NCBI GenBank assembly: GCA_021784595.1
Contig: JAJYHT010000062.1
Span: forward strand, 62,001 to 126,000
Direction: 5' to 3'
DNA from: Bacillota bacterium
Lineage (GTDB): Bacteria; Bacillota; Sulfobacillia; Sulfobacillales; Sulfobacillaceae
DNA: 64,000 nt
Below, piece after piece: positions 35,746-43,632 of the stretch. Every line of letters begins with the position of its first letter. The first letter of the stretch is position 1. Position numbers and translations under genes: made by a program. The notes below the pieces were generated by a model. The model was not told the DNA's origin, ran no database searches, and saw only the letters and a list, made by a program, of their open reading frames with translations.

Positions 35746-36678
35746 ATGACTCTGAGGCAGTTGGAAATTTTGGTGGCGGTAGCAGATATGGGAAGTATTT
35801 CTGCTGCGGCTGAGTTTTTGGGTGTTTCACAACCTTCAATCACCAACCAAATGCGGGCGTTTGAAGAAGAATTAGGTTGCGCTCTGTTAAATCGGGGGTC
35901 TCGAGGAGTCACGCTGACATCGGCGGGCTTCTTGGCGGTGGCCAGAGCGCGCACGGTGCTAGAAGAAGCGGCTAAGCTCCCACGCGAAATAGACTTGCGC
36001 CGCGAAGAACTTCGCGGGACGGTCACATTGGGGGTGACTCCATTGTCACCGGTGTCTGTGCATCATTTTCCCCCGATGTATCAGTCCTTTCATCGCAGTC
36101 ACCCAGAGGTATATGTGGAAGTGATCGAAGTGGGATCGGCGTTGCTTGGAGAACAAGTGCGCAAGGGTATGGTGGACCTTGCTTTAATGCCTTTGCCAGT
36201 GTTTACTACGCGACTTCAGTTTGATGTTTTGTGGAGAGAAGAATTGGTCATTATCGCAGGAATGGAAGACCCTTTGCTAGACGAGCCAGTAACCTTGACT
36301 TCGCTTCGGGAGCGAAAATTTGTCTTCATGAAACCGGGGTTCGGCCTTACTCATACCGTATCGAGATTGGCGCAGTATGCAGGATTCGTGCCCAGGGTAA
36401 TTCAAGAAGTATCGAGTATGAGCGCTATGATGGGATTTGTTGCCGCGGGCATCGGATTAGCCATTGTGCCTTGGGAGTCTGTGATGCTTGAGGTGCGGGC
36501 GGGTCATATCCGAGCAATCCCATTATCGCCCCCAGCCTATCGGCAATTGGCATTGGTGTATCGACAGGACGGCGACCTAACCCCGGCGGCGAATGCCTTG
36601 GCGCGGACGATTAGAGAATACGGCAAGCGTGTGACCGCGAATGCCAATGATCTATTGTTCTCTTCCAGCGAGCCATGA
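35746..36678 (+). CDS. LysR-family transcriptional regulator (paralogue B)
   Basis: 310 residues: N-terminal winged helix (MTLRQLEILVAVADMGSISA) and an effector domain strongly similar to the LysR at 29391, including PLSPVSVHHFPPMYQSFHRS and FMKPGFGLTHTV. Only weak Shine-Dalgarno (ATAGGTT). Divergent from the DapA-like gene, its probable target. Confidence 0.88.
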   Translation: MTLRQLEILVAVADMGSISAAAEFLGVSQPSITNQMRAFEEELGCALLNRGSRGVTLTSAGFLAVARARTVLEEAAKLPREIDLRREELRGTVTLGVTPLSPVSVHHFPPMYQSFHRSHPEVYVEVIEVGSALLGEQVRKGMVDLALMPLPVFTTRLQFDVLWREELVIIAGMEDPLLDEPVTLTSLRERKFVFMKPGFGLTHTVSRLAQYAGFVPRVIQEVSSMSAMMGFVAAGIGLAIVPWESVMLEVRAGHIRAIPLSPPAYRQLALVYRQDGDLTPAANALARTIREYGKRVTANANDLLFSSSEP

Positions 36679-36918
36679 TTTGCCGTGTATCGATCATATG
36701 CCTCTATAGGACTAGAGCACTCGACGTCAACGGTAATATATTTGGCGTGGGTTGGCCGACTATGAAGCACTAGCCTTTACCTGCTACGCAATCCAAACCC
36801 ATTTTAGTGACCTAGCGCGATCGAGACTAAGGCTGTGATGCCGGTACAAGAGACAAGGCGTCGGGGTCCCCCGAGAGTGCTGAGAAGTGGGCGAGCCATT
36901 GGATGTTGTCGTCGTGAT

Positions 36919-37221
36919 TTACGCTTCACTAGTGCGTTTGAGTACTATGATGCACCAATCGGGATCGGCGGGTTGAATACCAGCCAATCGATAAGTACCT
37001 TCTGGATCGGCGTCCAGTTGACACTGGGTCCCCGCGGGGTGGAAGATAACGGCCATTAGGTTGTGCGAGGTCATGTGTACATAGGATTCTACCTCGCGGA
37101 CCACAGACTCTTGGTCCGCGATAATTTCAAGCTGTTCCCCGTCTTCCAGCGCGTTCATGATATGCACAATTTCTACGACCTTGGGACGCCATGAAAAGCC
37201 ACGACAATCCAACTGTTTCAT
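36919..37221 (-). CDS. TusA-like protein lacking the catalytic cysteine
   Basis: 100 residues. The first about 75 match the TusA fold (LDCRGFSWRPKVVEIVHIMNAL, then GEQLEIIADQESVVREVESYV; quoted in parts). The invariant Cys of CPxP is replaced: the motif reads SWRP with W11, while C6 lies in the DxxG strand where Cys is not conserved. TusA proteins shuttle persulfide sulfur, so this one cannot do so by the known mechanism. AAGGTGAG precedes ATG 37221. It lies between LysR and MMPL genes. A second cysteine-less member is at 50329. Confidence 0.75.
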   Translation of the reverse strand: MKQLDCRGFSWRPKVVEIVHIMNALEDGEQLEIIADQESVVREVESYVHMTSHNLMAVIFHPAGTQCQLDADPEGTYRLAGIQPADPDWCIIVLKRTSEA

Positions 37222-37278
37222 GTACTCACCTTCTTCGCCGAGATGTTCCTTTTAGAATATCACGGCTCGCAAAAAAAT

Positions 37279-39387
37279 CTAAGAGTGGACGCGCTGTCCC
37301 CATGGCCAATAGGCAAATCGTCCTAGCAGTACGGTAATGCTGGGCACTAGGAGCGTCCTCACTACCCAGGTATCCATGAGCACAGCAAATGTTAGACCAA
37401 TCGCGATGGTTTTCATTACTTCCAAGGGGCTGACCAGTAGCGCGAGAAACACAACAACCATAATCATGCCGGCTCCCGTAATCATAGAACCTGTGGTGGA
37501 GACGCCGGACAATACCGCATTTTTAATAGGTTGTCCCGACTGAAGTGGTTCTTGTATGCGATGGAGCAAGATTACTTCATAGTCCATCGACAGTCCGAAC
37601 AACAACACAAAGATTAAAGGCGTAATGGAACTGTCCGGAGGCGCAGGAGCAAACCCTAGATGTCCGGTTTGTACAACTAAATAAAGAAATCCCGCGGTGG
37701 CTAAGGCTACTAAGCCATCTAGCAGCACTCCCAGTAACGCTTGTAAAATAGAGCCAGTCGCGACAGCTAATACCACTAGCGCCACTAAAGCCACAGCAAT
37801 CAAAATCAGCGGCAGCCGAGAGGAAGTTAGTTGATTAAAACTTTGCAAAAGAGGTACTAAACCTCCCGTGGCGGCACGCGTATGAGCAGGCAACCACTGG
37901 GCCAGATGTCGGTCGATAGTATGGGCCAAGATATTGCTCGAGGCATGGTCGGGACCTGACTTGGCCGTTACGTACACTACCACAAGGTGGGGATCGTGTT
38001 GAGGACTAATGAAATTCGCCAAGGCAGCCCGTAATGAGGCCGGGGCATGACGCGGATATGCAATGAGCTGGGCCAATGTCGTGGGCGACAAGCCTAATTG
38101 GGTTGCTGACGACACTTTTTGGACGTTGGCCAAGGGCGTTATCTTGTCAGTAACACGCGCCACCGCTTGCCAGGTTGCTGGATCGGAGACAGTGGTGGGA
38201 AAAACCATGACCACAGCGAGTGGGGCAATGCTACCTGAGCCTTGGATTTTTTGCTGCAATGACACGGCCTGGCGAAGTGGATCGGTTGTGGGCAACATGG
38301 ACGCCAAATTGGCCGGTGTACGCATCTGAATTCGCGGTCCAAACAGCGCTAGAGGGAGCAACAGGACTAAGCCTATGAGTAGGGCGGTACGTGGTTTATG
38401 AGACACCCGTTGTCCAATGCCGCGCCAAAACCCATAGTTCTTGCGATGAAACACACGGCCCCAATGCGTGTGCCGACCAAAAATGGCCATGAGTGAGGGG
38501 AGTAGGGAATGAGTCGCGAGCAAAACGCAGAGCACGGCAATAGCTCCACCTAACGCCAAACCTCGCCAATAGGCGTTTCCGCCTAAAGTCAGGGTCGACA
38601 CTGCCAAAGCGACGGCGATGCCCGAATAAAATACAGAGCGGCCGGCGTGAGCCATGCTATCAACCACGGCTGTCTCAACATCTTCACCGTTATCCAGGTT
38701 TTGTCGAAACCTGGTGCTGATAAACAGGGCGTAGTCAATACCGACGCCCAGGGCTAGAAAACTTACAATGTCTGTCAAAAACACGGACAAGGTGATATGG
38801 GTCTCAATTAGGGTTACTACTGCCAATGCGACTTCAGACCCGGCTAGCGCTACTAACAGAGGAAGACTGATGGCCGCAACGGAACCAAACACGATGAGAA
38901 GCAAAATGGCCAAAAACGGCAACGCCAAAATACCGCTAAGGCCTAAAGTTTTAGAACTGTCTGCAGCGACCTTTGCCCCGACTGATGCTTGATCAGTGCT
39001 GACCGTGGTGGCCTTTTGACGTGTTAGAGCGTTTGACAAGGCAGTGGATTTGGCCAACGTATCGGTAACCTGGGGCAAGAATAATGTGTGGTCAGGAGTC
39101 AATGCATGAAAATCCGACGGTGAAAACCCAAACCTGCTTCCTATGGCGATGGCTTTCTGGGTTGAAATGCCCGATACAAGCAATGCCGACGGGCTTGCGG
39201 GGGGATTTATATTGTTGAGTTGATTAGTAGCCCAAACAGCTTGGCTTCTGGGGTTGTCGAAACCTGAAGACGAAAGATGCTTGGTCACCTGAAGGGCGAG
39301 CGGTAATGTTCCAACCACAATTAGGCACCACGCGATCACCACCAGCCACTTGCGGCGTACAATGAACCGAATCCATCGTCTTCCCAT
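37279..39387 (-). CDS. MMPL/RND-family membrane transporter
   Basis: 702 residues with two MMPL halves: an N-terminal helix, an extracytoplasmic loop (about 40-150), a helix bundle with GVGIDYALFISTRFRQ, a second loop, and a second bundle with LFGLSMDYEVILLHRIQE. Family members export lipids or hydrophobic compounds using proton motive force. ATG 39387 follows GGGGGGCC; the frame upstream runs into an IS end. The IS200/IS605 right end lies 45 bp before the start, so the native promoter has probably been displaced. Confidence 0.85.
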   Translation of the reverse strand: MGRRWIRFIVRRKWLVVIAWCLIVVGTLPLALQVTKHLSSSGFDNPRSQAVWATNQLNNINPPASPSALLVSGISTQKAIAIGSRFGFSPSDFHALTPDHTLFLPQVTDTLAKSTALSNALTRQKATTVSTDQASVGAKVAADSSKTLGLSGILALPFLAILLLIVFGSVAAISLPLLVALAGSEVALAVVTLIETHITLSVFLTDIVSFLALGVGIDYALFISTRFRQNLDNGEDVETAVVDSMAHAGRSVFYSGIAVALAVSTLTLGGNAYWRGLALGGAIAVLCVLLATHSLLPSLMAIFGRHTHWGRVFHRKNYGFWRGIGQRVSHKPRTALLIGLVLLLPLALFGPRIQMRTPANLASMLPTTDPLRQAVSLQQKIQGSGSIAPLAVVMVFPTTVSDPATWQAVARVTDKITPLANVQKVSSATQLGLSPTTLAQLIAYPRHAPASLRAALANFISPQHDPHLVVVYVTAKSGPDHASSNILAHTIDRHLAQWLPAHTRAATGGLVPLLQSFNQLTSSRLPLILIAVALVALVVLAVATGSILQALLGVLLDGLVALATAGFLYLVVQTGHLGFAPAPPDSSITPLIFVLLFGLSMDYEVILLHRIQEPLQSGQPIKNAVLSGVSTTGSMITGAGMIMVVVFLALLVSPLEVMKTIAIGLTFAVLMDTWVVRTLLVPSITVLLGRFAYWPWGQRVHS

Positions 39388-39431
39388 GAAGGCCCCCCTA
39401 TGCGTATTTGATGTCAAGAAACTAGCGTGAC

Positions 39432-39462
39432 GTCTCCCCACGGCTTTAAAGCTGGGGGCTTC
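39432..39462 (-). repeat. IS605 right-end hairpin motif
   Basis: On the minus strand the motif starts GAAGCCCCC, contains the palindrome GCTTTAAAGC, and ends CCGTGGGGAGAC. It matches the relic motif at 15058-15086. This is where the TnpB guide RNA scaffold normally ends. Confidence 0.7.
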
Positions 39463-39532
39463 TCGGTTCATGGCGGTGGCGTGTTCTCCTGCCGCTCCCC
39501 GAAGGCTCCGTCCGAGCCCGAAAAGTCTTGTG

Positions 39533-40372
39533 TTAGCCTACCAACGCCCGTTGCGGGAGGTTCTGCGCCGCATTGCGATCGCGGTCATGCCAGACCCCAC
39601 AGTGCGGGCCTTGCCAGACTCGGTCCACCAGGGTTAAGTCTGTCCTGCGGTACGTGCAATGGGGCGTCGAACAATCTTGACTCGTGAAGCGGGGGTCTCT
39701 CAGCACGACACGGCGACCGGCTCTTTCAGCCTTGAACGTCGTGACCTGAACGAGTTGATGCCATCCCGCATCGGCAATGTCCTTCGCTAAATGGTGGTTT
39801 TTCAGGAGCCGTTGAGCAGTCAAGTCTTCAAACGCGATGAGACCATAGCTGTGGACTAAGTGTCGGGCAATCTGATGGGCTGCAACGCGCCGTTGATTCG
39901 CGACCCGTTCCTGGGCTTTCGCGAGACGACGGACGGCTTTTTTGCGCCGCCGACTGCCCTTCTTCTGCCGGGACACGGCGCGCTGCAACCGTTTCAGCTT
40001 GCGCTCAGCTTTGCCCAGCGACTGCGGATGGTCAAAGCGCTCGCCATCCGACGGGTGCTTAATCCCCAGATCGCCGCCCATCATGGCCTCCGACGGCGGT
40101 AGGGATACGATCGCGACTTCGCAAGAAAACACCGCGTAGTCATCCTGCAACACTTGCGAATGGACGGAGTGGATCCCCGGAATCGCCGCTTTCCGTGCAG
40201 GAAAGCGCTTCGCTTGCGCCACATAGGACATGCTTTGGCCGGACTTCTCATAGGCTTCCTTGCGCTCGGCCAATAGCCGATTGTACAACAACCGACAATG
40301 TTCCAGCGTGTTCTCGATCACCTGCTGCTGTGTCTTATTGGGATACAGGCGATATTTGAACGATGGGCGCAT
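39533..40372 (-). pseudogene. tnpB: IS605 tnpB, internally deleted with altered zinc ribbon
   Basis: 279 residues from ATG 40372 (AAAGGAAA upstream), versus about 370-400 for intact relatives. The N-terminus (FKYRLYPNKTQQQVIENTL) joins directly from HSQVLQDD to YAVFSCEV, skipping about 90 residues of the wedge/REC part. RuvC residues remain (D in MGGDLGIKH, E in IAFEDL, D in HDRDRNAA). The zinc ribbon is broken: the first pair reads CSTPHC and the second WQGPHC, losing one Cys. The frame stays open, so a short protein may be made, but RNA-guided cleavage is unlikely. Confidence 0.75.
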
Positions 40373-40374
40373 GG

Positions 40375-40773
40375 TTATTTTCCTTTCTGGCCCTCGATAT
40401 AGCGTTTGACCACATCGAGTGGCACCGCACCCACCGTCGCCACAAAATACGCATTGGTCCACAAAGACGGCAAGCGGCGCTTCAGGATCGGGAATTCCTG
40501 GCGAAGAACATGGGAGGTATAGCCTTTCAACTGCTTGACCACCCGATGAATTCCAAACTGCGGATCGCATTGAATGAGGAGATGGACATGATCCGGCATG
40601 ACTTCCATTTCCAGGATGTCGGTTCGGAGTTCACGGGCTTTGCTGTTCAACAATTCCTTTAGCCGCGCATCGACCCCGTTGACCAGCACCTTCCGGCGAT
40701 ATTTCGGGCAGAACACGACATCGTATTTGCAGTCAAACGTGATATTGTGATGGCTTTCCGTCAGGCGACCCAT
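40375..40773 (-). CDS. tnpA: IS200/IS605 TnpA, Y1 HUH transposase
   Basis: 132 residues, full length. HUH motif in MPDHVHLLIQ, catalytic Tyr in VVKRYIEGQ near the C-terminus, and the N-terminal ITFDCKYDVVFCPKYRRKVL typical of the family. It acts as a dimer on single-stranded ends. Its stop is 2 bp before the tnpB start. An extended -10 (TGGTATAAT) and a GGTGA site precede it. Probably functional. Confidence 0.9.
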   Translation of the reverse strand: MGRLTESHHNITFDCKYDVVFCPKYRRKVLVNGVDARLKELLNSKARELRTDILEMEVMPDHVHLLIQCDPQFGIHRVVKQLKGYTSHVLRQEFPILKRRLPSLWTNAYFVATVGAVPLDVVKRYIEGQKGK

Positions 40774-40790
40774 GTCACTTCACCCATTAA

Positions 40791-40799
40791 ATTATACCA
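40791..40799 (-). promoter_or_regulatory. Extended -10 of IS200 tnpA
   Basis: TGGTATAAT on the minus strand, 17 bp before the tnpA ATG. No convincing -35. The IS607 tnpA has a similar TGGTACAAT at 34426-34434. Confidence 0.5.
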
Positions 40800-40995
40800 C
40801 CAATGAATAGATTGTACCAAATAATCTACTGTACGATGGCATAATCCGTAGGGAAACCAAAGGTTTTTTGCCGCTGTTTTATAAGTTGTGTCGATTTCAA
40901 AGGCCTATTCGAGTAAACGGGGATTGTGTACAATATAGCCAAGTTCAACGTCGTAAAGCAATGGATAACCGGATAGTCGAAAGAGGAGATATGGC

Positions 40996-41259
40996 TTGAG
41001 TCTTGTGGAAAATCCATCTCAATTGGCAGCACGCTATCGTGATGCCATCTATACTCACCGTTTGGCAGTGGGCGACCGCATAAATTTGGTTGAGGAGGCC
41101 CGTCAGCTAGGCGTTGCACCGCGAATTCTGTCGCAAGCCATGCGGCTATTGGCGAATCAGGGCTTGGTTGAATGGCATCCTGATCAAATGGTTGAAGTGC
41201 GAGCTCTTACCACCCAGTCACTGCAAGATATGGGATATGCGTTAACACGGCGTCGCTGA
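40996..41259 (+). CDS. GntR-type winged-helix protein, HTH domain only
   Basis: 87 residues, with the GntR winged helix: YRDAIYTHRLAVGDRINLVEEARQLGVAPRILSQAMRLLANQGLVEWHP (in parts). The ligand-binding C-terminal domain of FadR/HutC types is absent, as in short YtrA-like forms without the tail. TTG 40996 follows GAGGAG at 7 nt. A clean terminator follows. It could be a stand-alone regulator; the target is unknown. Confidence 0.7.
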   Translation: MSLVENPSQLAARYRDAIYTHRLAVGDRINLVEEARQLGVAPRILSQAMRLLANQGLVEWHPDQMVEVRALTTQSLQDMGYALTRRR

Positions 41260-41281
41260 ATCGCGGTCCGGTGATTCGCTC

Positions 41282-41316
41282 AGAGGCCGCTCATTGGTTT
41301 TGAGCAGCCTCTTTTT
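41282..41316 (+). terminator. Terminator of GntR-type gene
   Basis: AGAGGCCGCTCA (41282-41293) and TGAGCAGCCTCT (41301-41312) pair over 12 bp with one mismatch, followed by TTTTT. Confidence 0.9.
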
Positions 41317-41729
41317 GATGCCGTAGTTATGGATTCCATGTTTTATGGTCGTGACCCGCCTGCCTATCTATCCGAGCCCAGGTTCCATGCTGGTCCTCTT
41401 CCAAGATGCAAGCTCGAACCTCTATCGTGGTATTAGGGAATGCCCGTGTCCTATGTGCGTTCAAAGGTAAAGAGCCTTCATTTTTTTCAGTCATATTATG
41501 CGATCTAAATAGTGCAGCATCTGACCCAAGTTGGGTGGCTAGATATGTTCGAGAGTGTCTTTGCCCATGGGTCGCATCGTGCATAGGAGGCTTTGGCTGT
41601 TGGTGAACAATTACGCTCTGTAAGAATCAGGACGATTCTGAGAGCGGGTCTGGCCATATTTCCAATGCGAAGCGGCCCGATTAGGACCAGGCCGCTTCGC
41701 ATTGTCTCACTATAGGATATGAAAAGTAT
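41317..41729. other. Intergenic stretch
   Basis: About 410 bp between two terminators. No gene with a ribosome site and no repeat was found apart from the hairpin at 41664-41703. Confidence 0.4.
41664..41703 (-). terminator. 14-bp perfect hairpin after FAD reductase gene
   Basis: AATGCGAAGCGGCC (41664-41677) and its exact complement (41690-41703) flank a 12-nt loop. It lies 27 bp after the reductase stop. No long T-run follows. Confidence 0.7.
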
Positions 41730-42926
41730 CTACGGGGATCCTATGCGGCCTTTCAGTTCTTTGGGATGGTCTACCGTCAGCCCTTCGGTGATCAATTGCC
41801 GTGCGGCGGGGATGCTGTCCCAGACATTCCAGTTGACGACACCGACCACCTGGCGATTGTTGAGATAATATAGCACGCCTTCTTCACCGAAGCTTGTCCA
41901 ATCGGCATAGACCTCCAACTGGCTGTCGATGGTGCCCACGGCTTCGTAGCCCATGGTGTAAAGGTCAGAGTAAAAGAACGGCAGGTGCAGGTACGACTTG
42001 CCTGCTCCAGCCATGTTTTCTCCCGCCATACGCCCCTGCACCATTGCATTGTCTTCATGCTCCAGCCGCAATCGGTGCGATAAGTGGGGCAAACGAAAAG
42101 ATGCAACATCCCCTGCAGCAAAAATATCTCCGACAGAGGTTTGCAACTGCGCATTGACGAGAATTCCGTCGCCTATTTCAATACCAGCCTTGTCGGCCAG
42201 TTCGGTATTCGGTTTCAGCCCAATGCCAGCAACCACCAAGTCGCCCGTGAGCGAAGTGCCGTCACCAAAGGTGAGAACAGATTGTCCACCGCGGCGCTCG
42301 ACATCCGTAACTTTGTGTCCAGCAAGCAATTGTACCCCATGTTGCTGATACACTTGCTCAAGATATTTGGTCAAATCACGCGGGAAGCGACTAGCTAAAA
42401 GATGCGTCTCGGGGAACACCATGGTGACCCTTACGCCCCGCATGGAGAGAACCGCTGCTAGTTCAGAGCCAATAAAGCCTGCGCCGACGATGACCACATG
42501 AGCATCGTTTTTTGTTGCCTGGTATACTTTAAGATAGTCATCTAAGTTGCGAAAATATACTACACCGGGGTCTTGACCCGATAGTCTGCGTGGACTGCCG
42601 CCGGTGGCCAGCAATAGCTTGCCATAAGTCCATGTGCCGCCCTTGTCATCTTCCACGGAGTGAGTGTTTGGATCCAAGTGTGTAATGGAGGTCGTCAGAT
42701 GTTCAGTGACGCCTAGACTGGCAAAATCAGAGCGGCACCAAATGTCCTCAAGACGCTCGTCGATCCATAGTTTTTTGGACAATGGGGGACGATTGTATGG
42801 CGGATAGCGGTCTGACGAAAAGAGACCTATTGCACCAGTCTTGTCATTTCGCCGGATGCCCCCAATGGCTGCGGAGGCGGTCATGCCGCCTCCTATGATG
42901 AGATACGGGTAATGTATGCGAGCCAC
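41730..42926 (-). CDS. FAD-dependent NAD(P)H oxidoreductase (ferredoxin/rubredoxin reductase-like)
   Basis: 398 residues. FAD motif YLIIGGGMTASAA (8-20), NAD(P) motif VIVGAGFIGSELAA (about 144-157), and the second FAD motif VGDIFAAGDVASF near 265. The C-terminal AIF-like domain is present. It could reduce a ferredoxin, rubredoxin or Rieske protein, or act as an NADH oxidase; no partner is adjacent. The start is odd: GTG 42926 overlaps the GGAGG itself, while an in-frame ATA at 42917 has ideal spacing. Confidence 0.85.
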   Translation of the reverse strand: MARIHYPYLIIGGGMTASAAIGGIRRNDKTGAIGLFSSDRYPPYNRPPLSKKLWIDERLEDIWCRSDFASLGVTEHLTTSITHLDPNTHSVEDDKGGTWTYGKLLLATGGSPRRLSGQDPGVVYFRNLDDYLKVYQATKNDAHVVIVGAGFIGSELAAVLSMRGVRVTMVFPETHLLASRFPRDLTKYLEQVYQQHGVQLLAGHKVTDVERRGGQSVLTFGDGTSLTGDLVVAGIGLKPNTELADKAGIEIGDGILVNAQLQTSVGDIFAAGDVASFRLPHLSHRLRLEHEDNAMVQGRMAGENMAGAGKSYLHLPFFYSDLYTMGYEAVGTIDSQLEVYADWTSFGEEGVLYYLNNRQVVGVVNWNVWDSIPAARQLITEGLTVDHPKELKGRIGSP

Positions 42927-42983
42927 CTCCTAAATCATGTTGGTTTAGTTATCACTATACACTTTTTTGAATTGACCGTACCC

Positions 42984-43517
42984 TTAGGCCTGGCGTTTTC
43001 TCTGCCACCAGGGCTTGCGCCGCTCAGCCATGGTTCGGCGCACTGCGGCGATCAGTTGCTCATCGCGTTGGGTAAAATAGCGTTCTTGTGCTCGCTGAGC
43101 TTCACTTCTAGCCGTGCTTTCATTTTGTAGTTGCTGACGAGTGAACGCCAACTCGTCCCGCATAGCCCCAATTTCTTCTTGGAGCAGTTCCTGGCGGTGG
43201 GCAAATTGGTCAAAGGCTGTAGCCACCTGATGATTAAGACTCAGCAGTATTCGTTCTATCGGTTGTTCGACGCCCATCGCTAGCGCGGGGCTCGATGATT
43301 GGCTCAATAGATGCGTAATCTCCTCTTGCTTGGCGCCTTTGGCATAGAGGTCACGAATCTGAACCACTTGCTCAACACCCGAAGAATGTACTAGATACGA
43401 TCGGTTTTGTCTTTGTAATGGCAATAATTCACCAAATTGACGTAGATAACGTCGAATTGTTCTATCAGGTATTCCAGTTTTTTGTTCCAGATCTTCAATG
43501 GACAACCATTCCGTCAT
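42984..43517 (-). CDS. MerR-like DNA-binding protein with coiled-coil
   Basis: 177 residues: N-terminal MerR-type helix-turn-helix (LSIEDLEQKTGIPDRTIRRYLRQFG) with a dimerisation-like QIRDLYAKGAKQEEI, then a long coiled coil (about 95-160, ELLQEEIGAMRDELAFTRQQL) and a basic end (RRKPWWQRKRQA). This layout recalls RacA and plasmid/ICE DNA-binding proteins. The tail could contact DNA or membrane. GGGGTGAA precedes ATG 43517. A palindrome covers its -10, suggesting autoregulation. Confidence 0.75.
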   Translation of the reverse strand: MTEWLSIEDLEQKTGIPDRTIRRYLRQFGELLPLQRQNRSYLVHSSGVEQVVQIRDLYAKGAKQEEITHLLSQSSSPALAMGVEQPIERILLSLNHQVATAFDQFAHRQELLQEEIGAMRDELAFTRQQLQNESTARSEAQRAQERYFTQRDEQLIAAVRRTMAERRKPWWQRKRQA

Positions 43518-43541
43518 CGAATTTCACCCCAGGCTTTAATA

Positions 43542-43558
43542 ATGGTAAATTATACCAT
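43542..43558 (-). promoter_or_regulatory. Promoter with overlapping palindrome upstream of MerR-like gene
   Basis: ATGGTA-AATTA-TACCAT is a 17-bp palindrome. The minus strand reads TGGTATAAT inside it, an extended -10, about 25-30 bp before the ATG. A dimer bound here would block RNA polymerase. Confidence 0.6.
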
Positions 43559-43632
43559 CTATTCCGTGGATAGACTATCTTTTTAGAAACGGCCACGCTG
43601 CGGAGTGGGGGAGGAACTGAAAAAACCTTGCA

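Larger units (their letters stand above)
39432..40830 (-). mobile_element. IS200/IS605-family element with damaged tnpB
   Basis: Minus-strand tnpA and tnpB with a right-end hairpin motif at 39432-39462. The left limit is placed beyond the tnpA promoter, near the small dyad AGATT...AATCT at 40813-40835; the exact ends cannot be fixed without a comparison site. The tnpA gene looks intact, tnpB does not. Confidence 0.75.

Noticed and set aside
36835-37059. Plus-strand ORF overlapping the TusA-like gene
   Set aside because: The minus-strand frame has a good start site and a recognisable fold; the plus frame does not.
39388-39471. 28-residue N-terminal extension of the MMPL protein
   Set aside because: It is a translation of the IS right end; the strong GGGGGG site supports ATG 39387.
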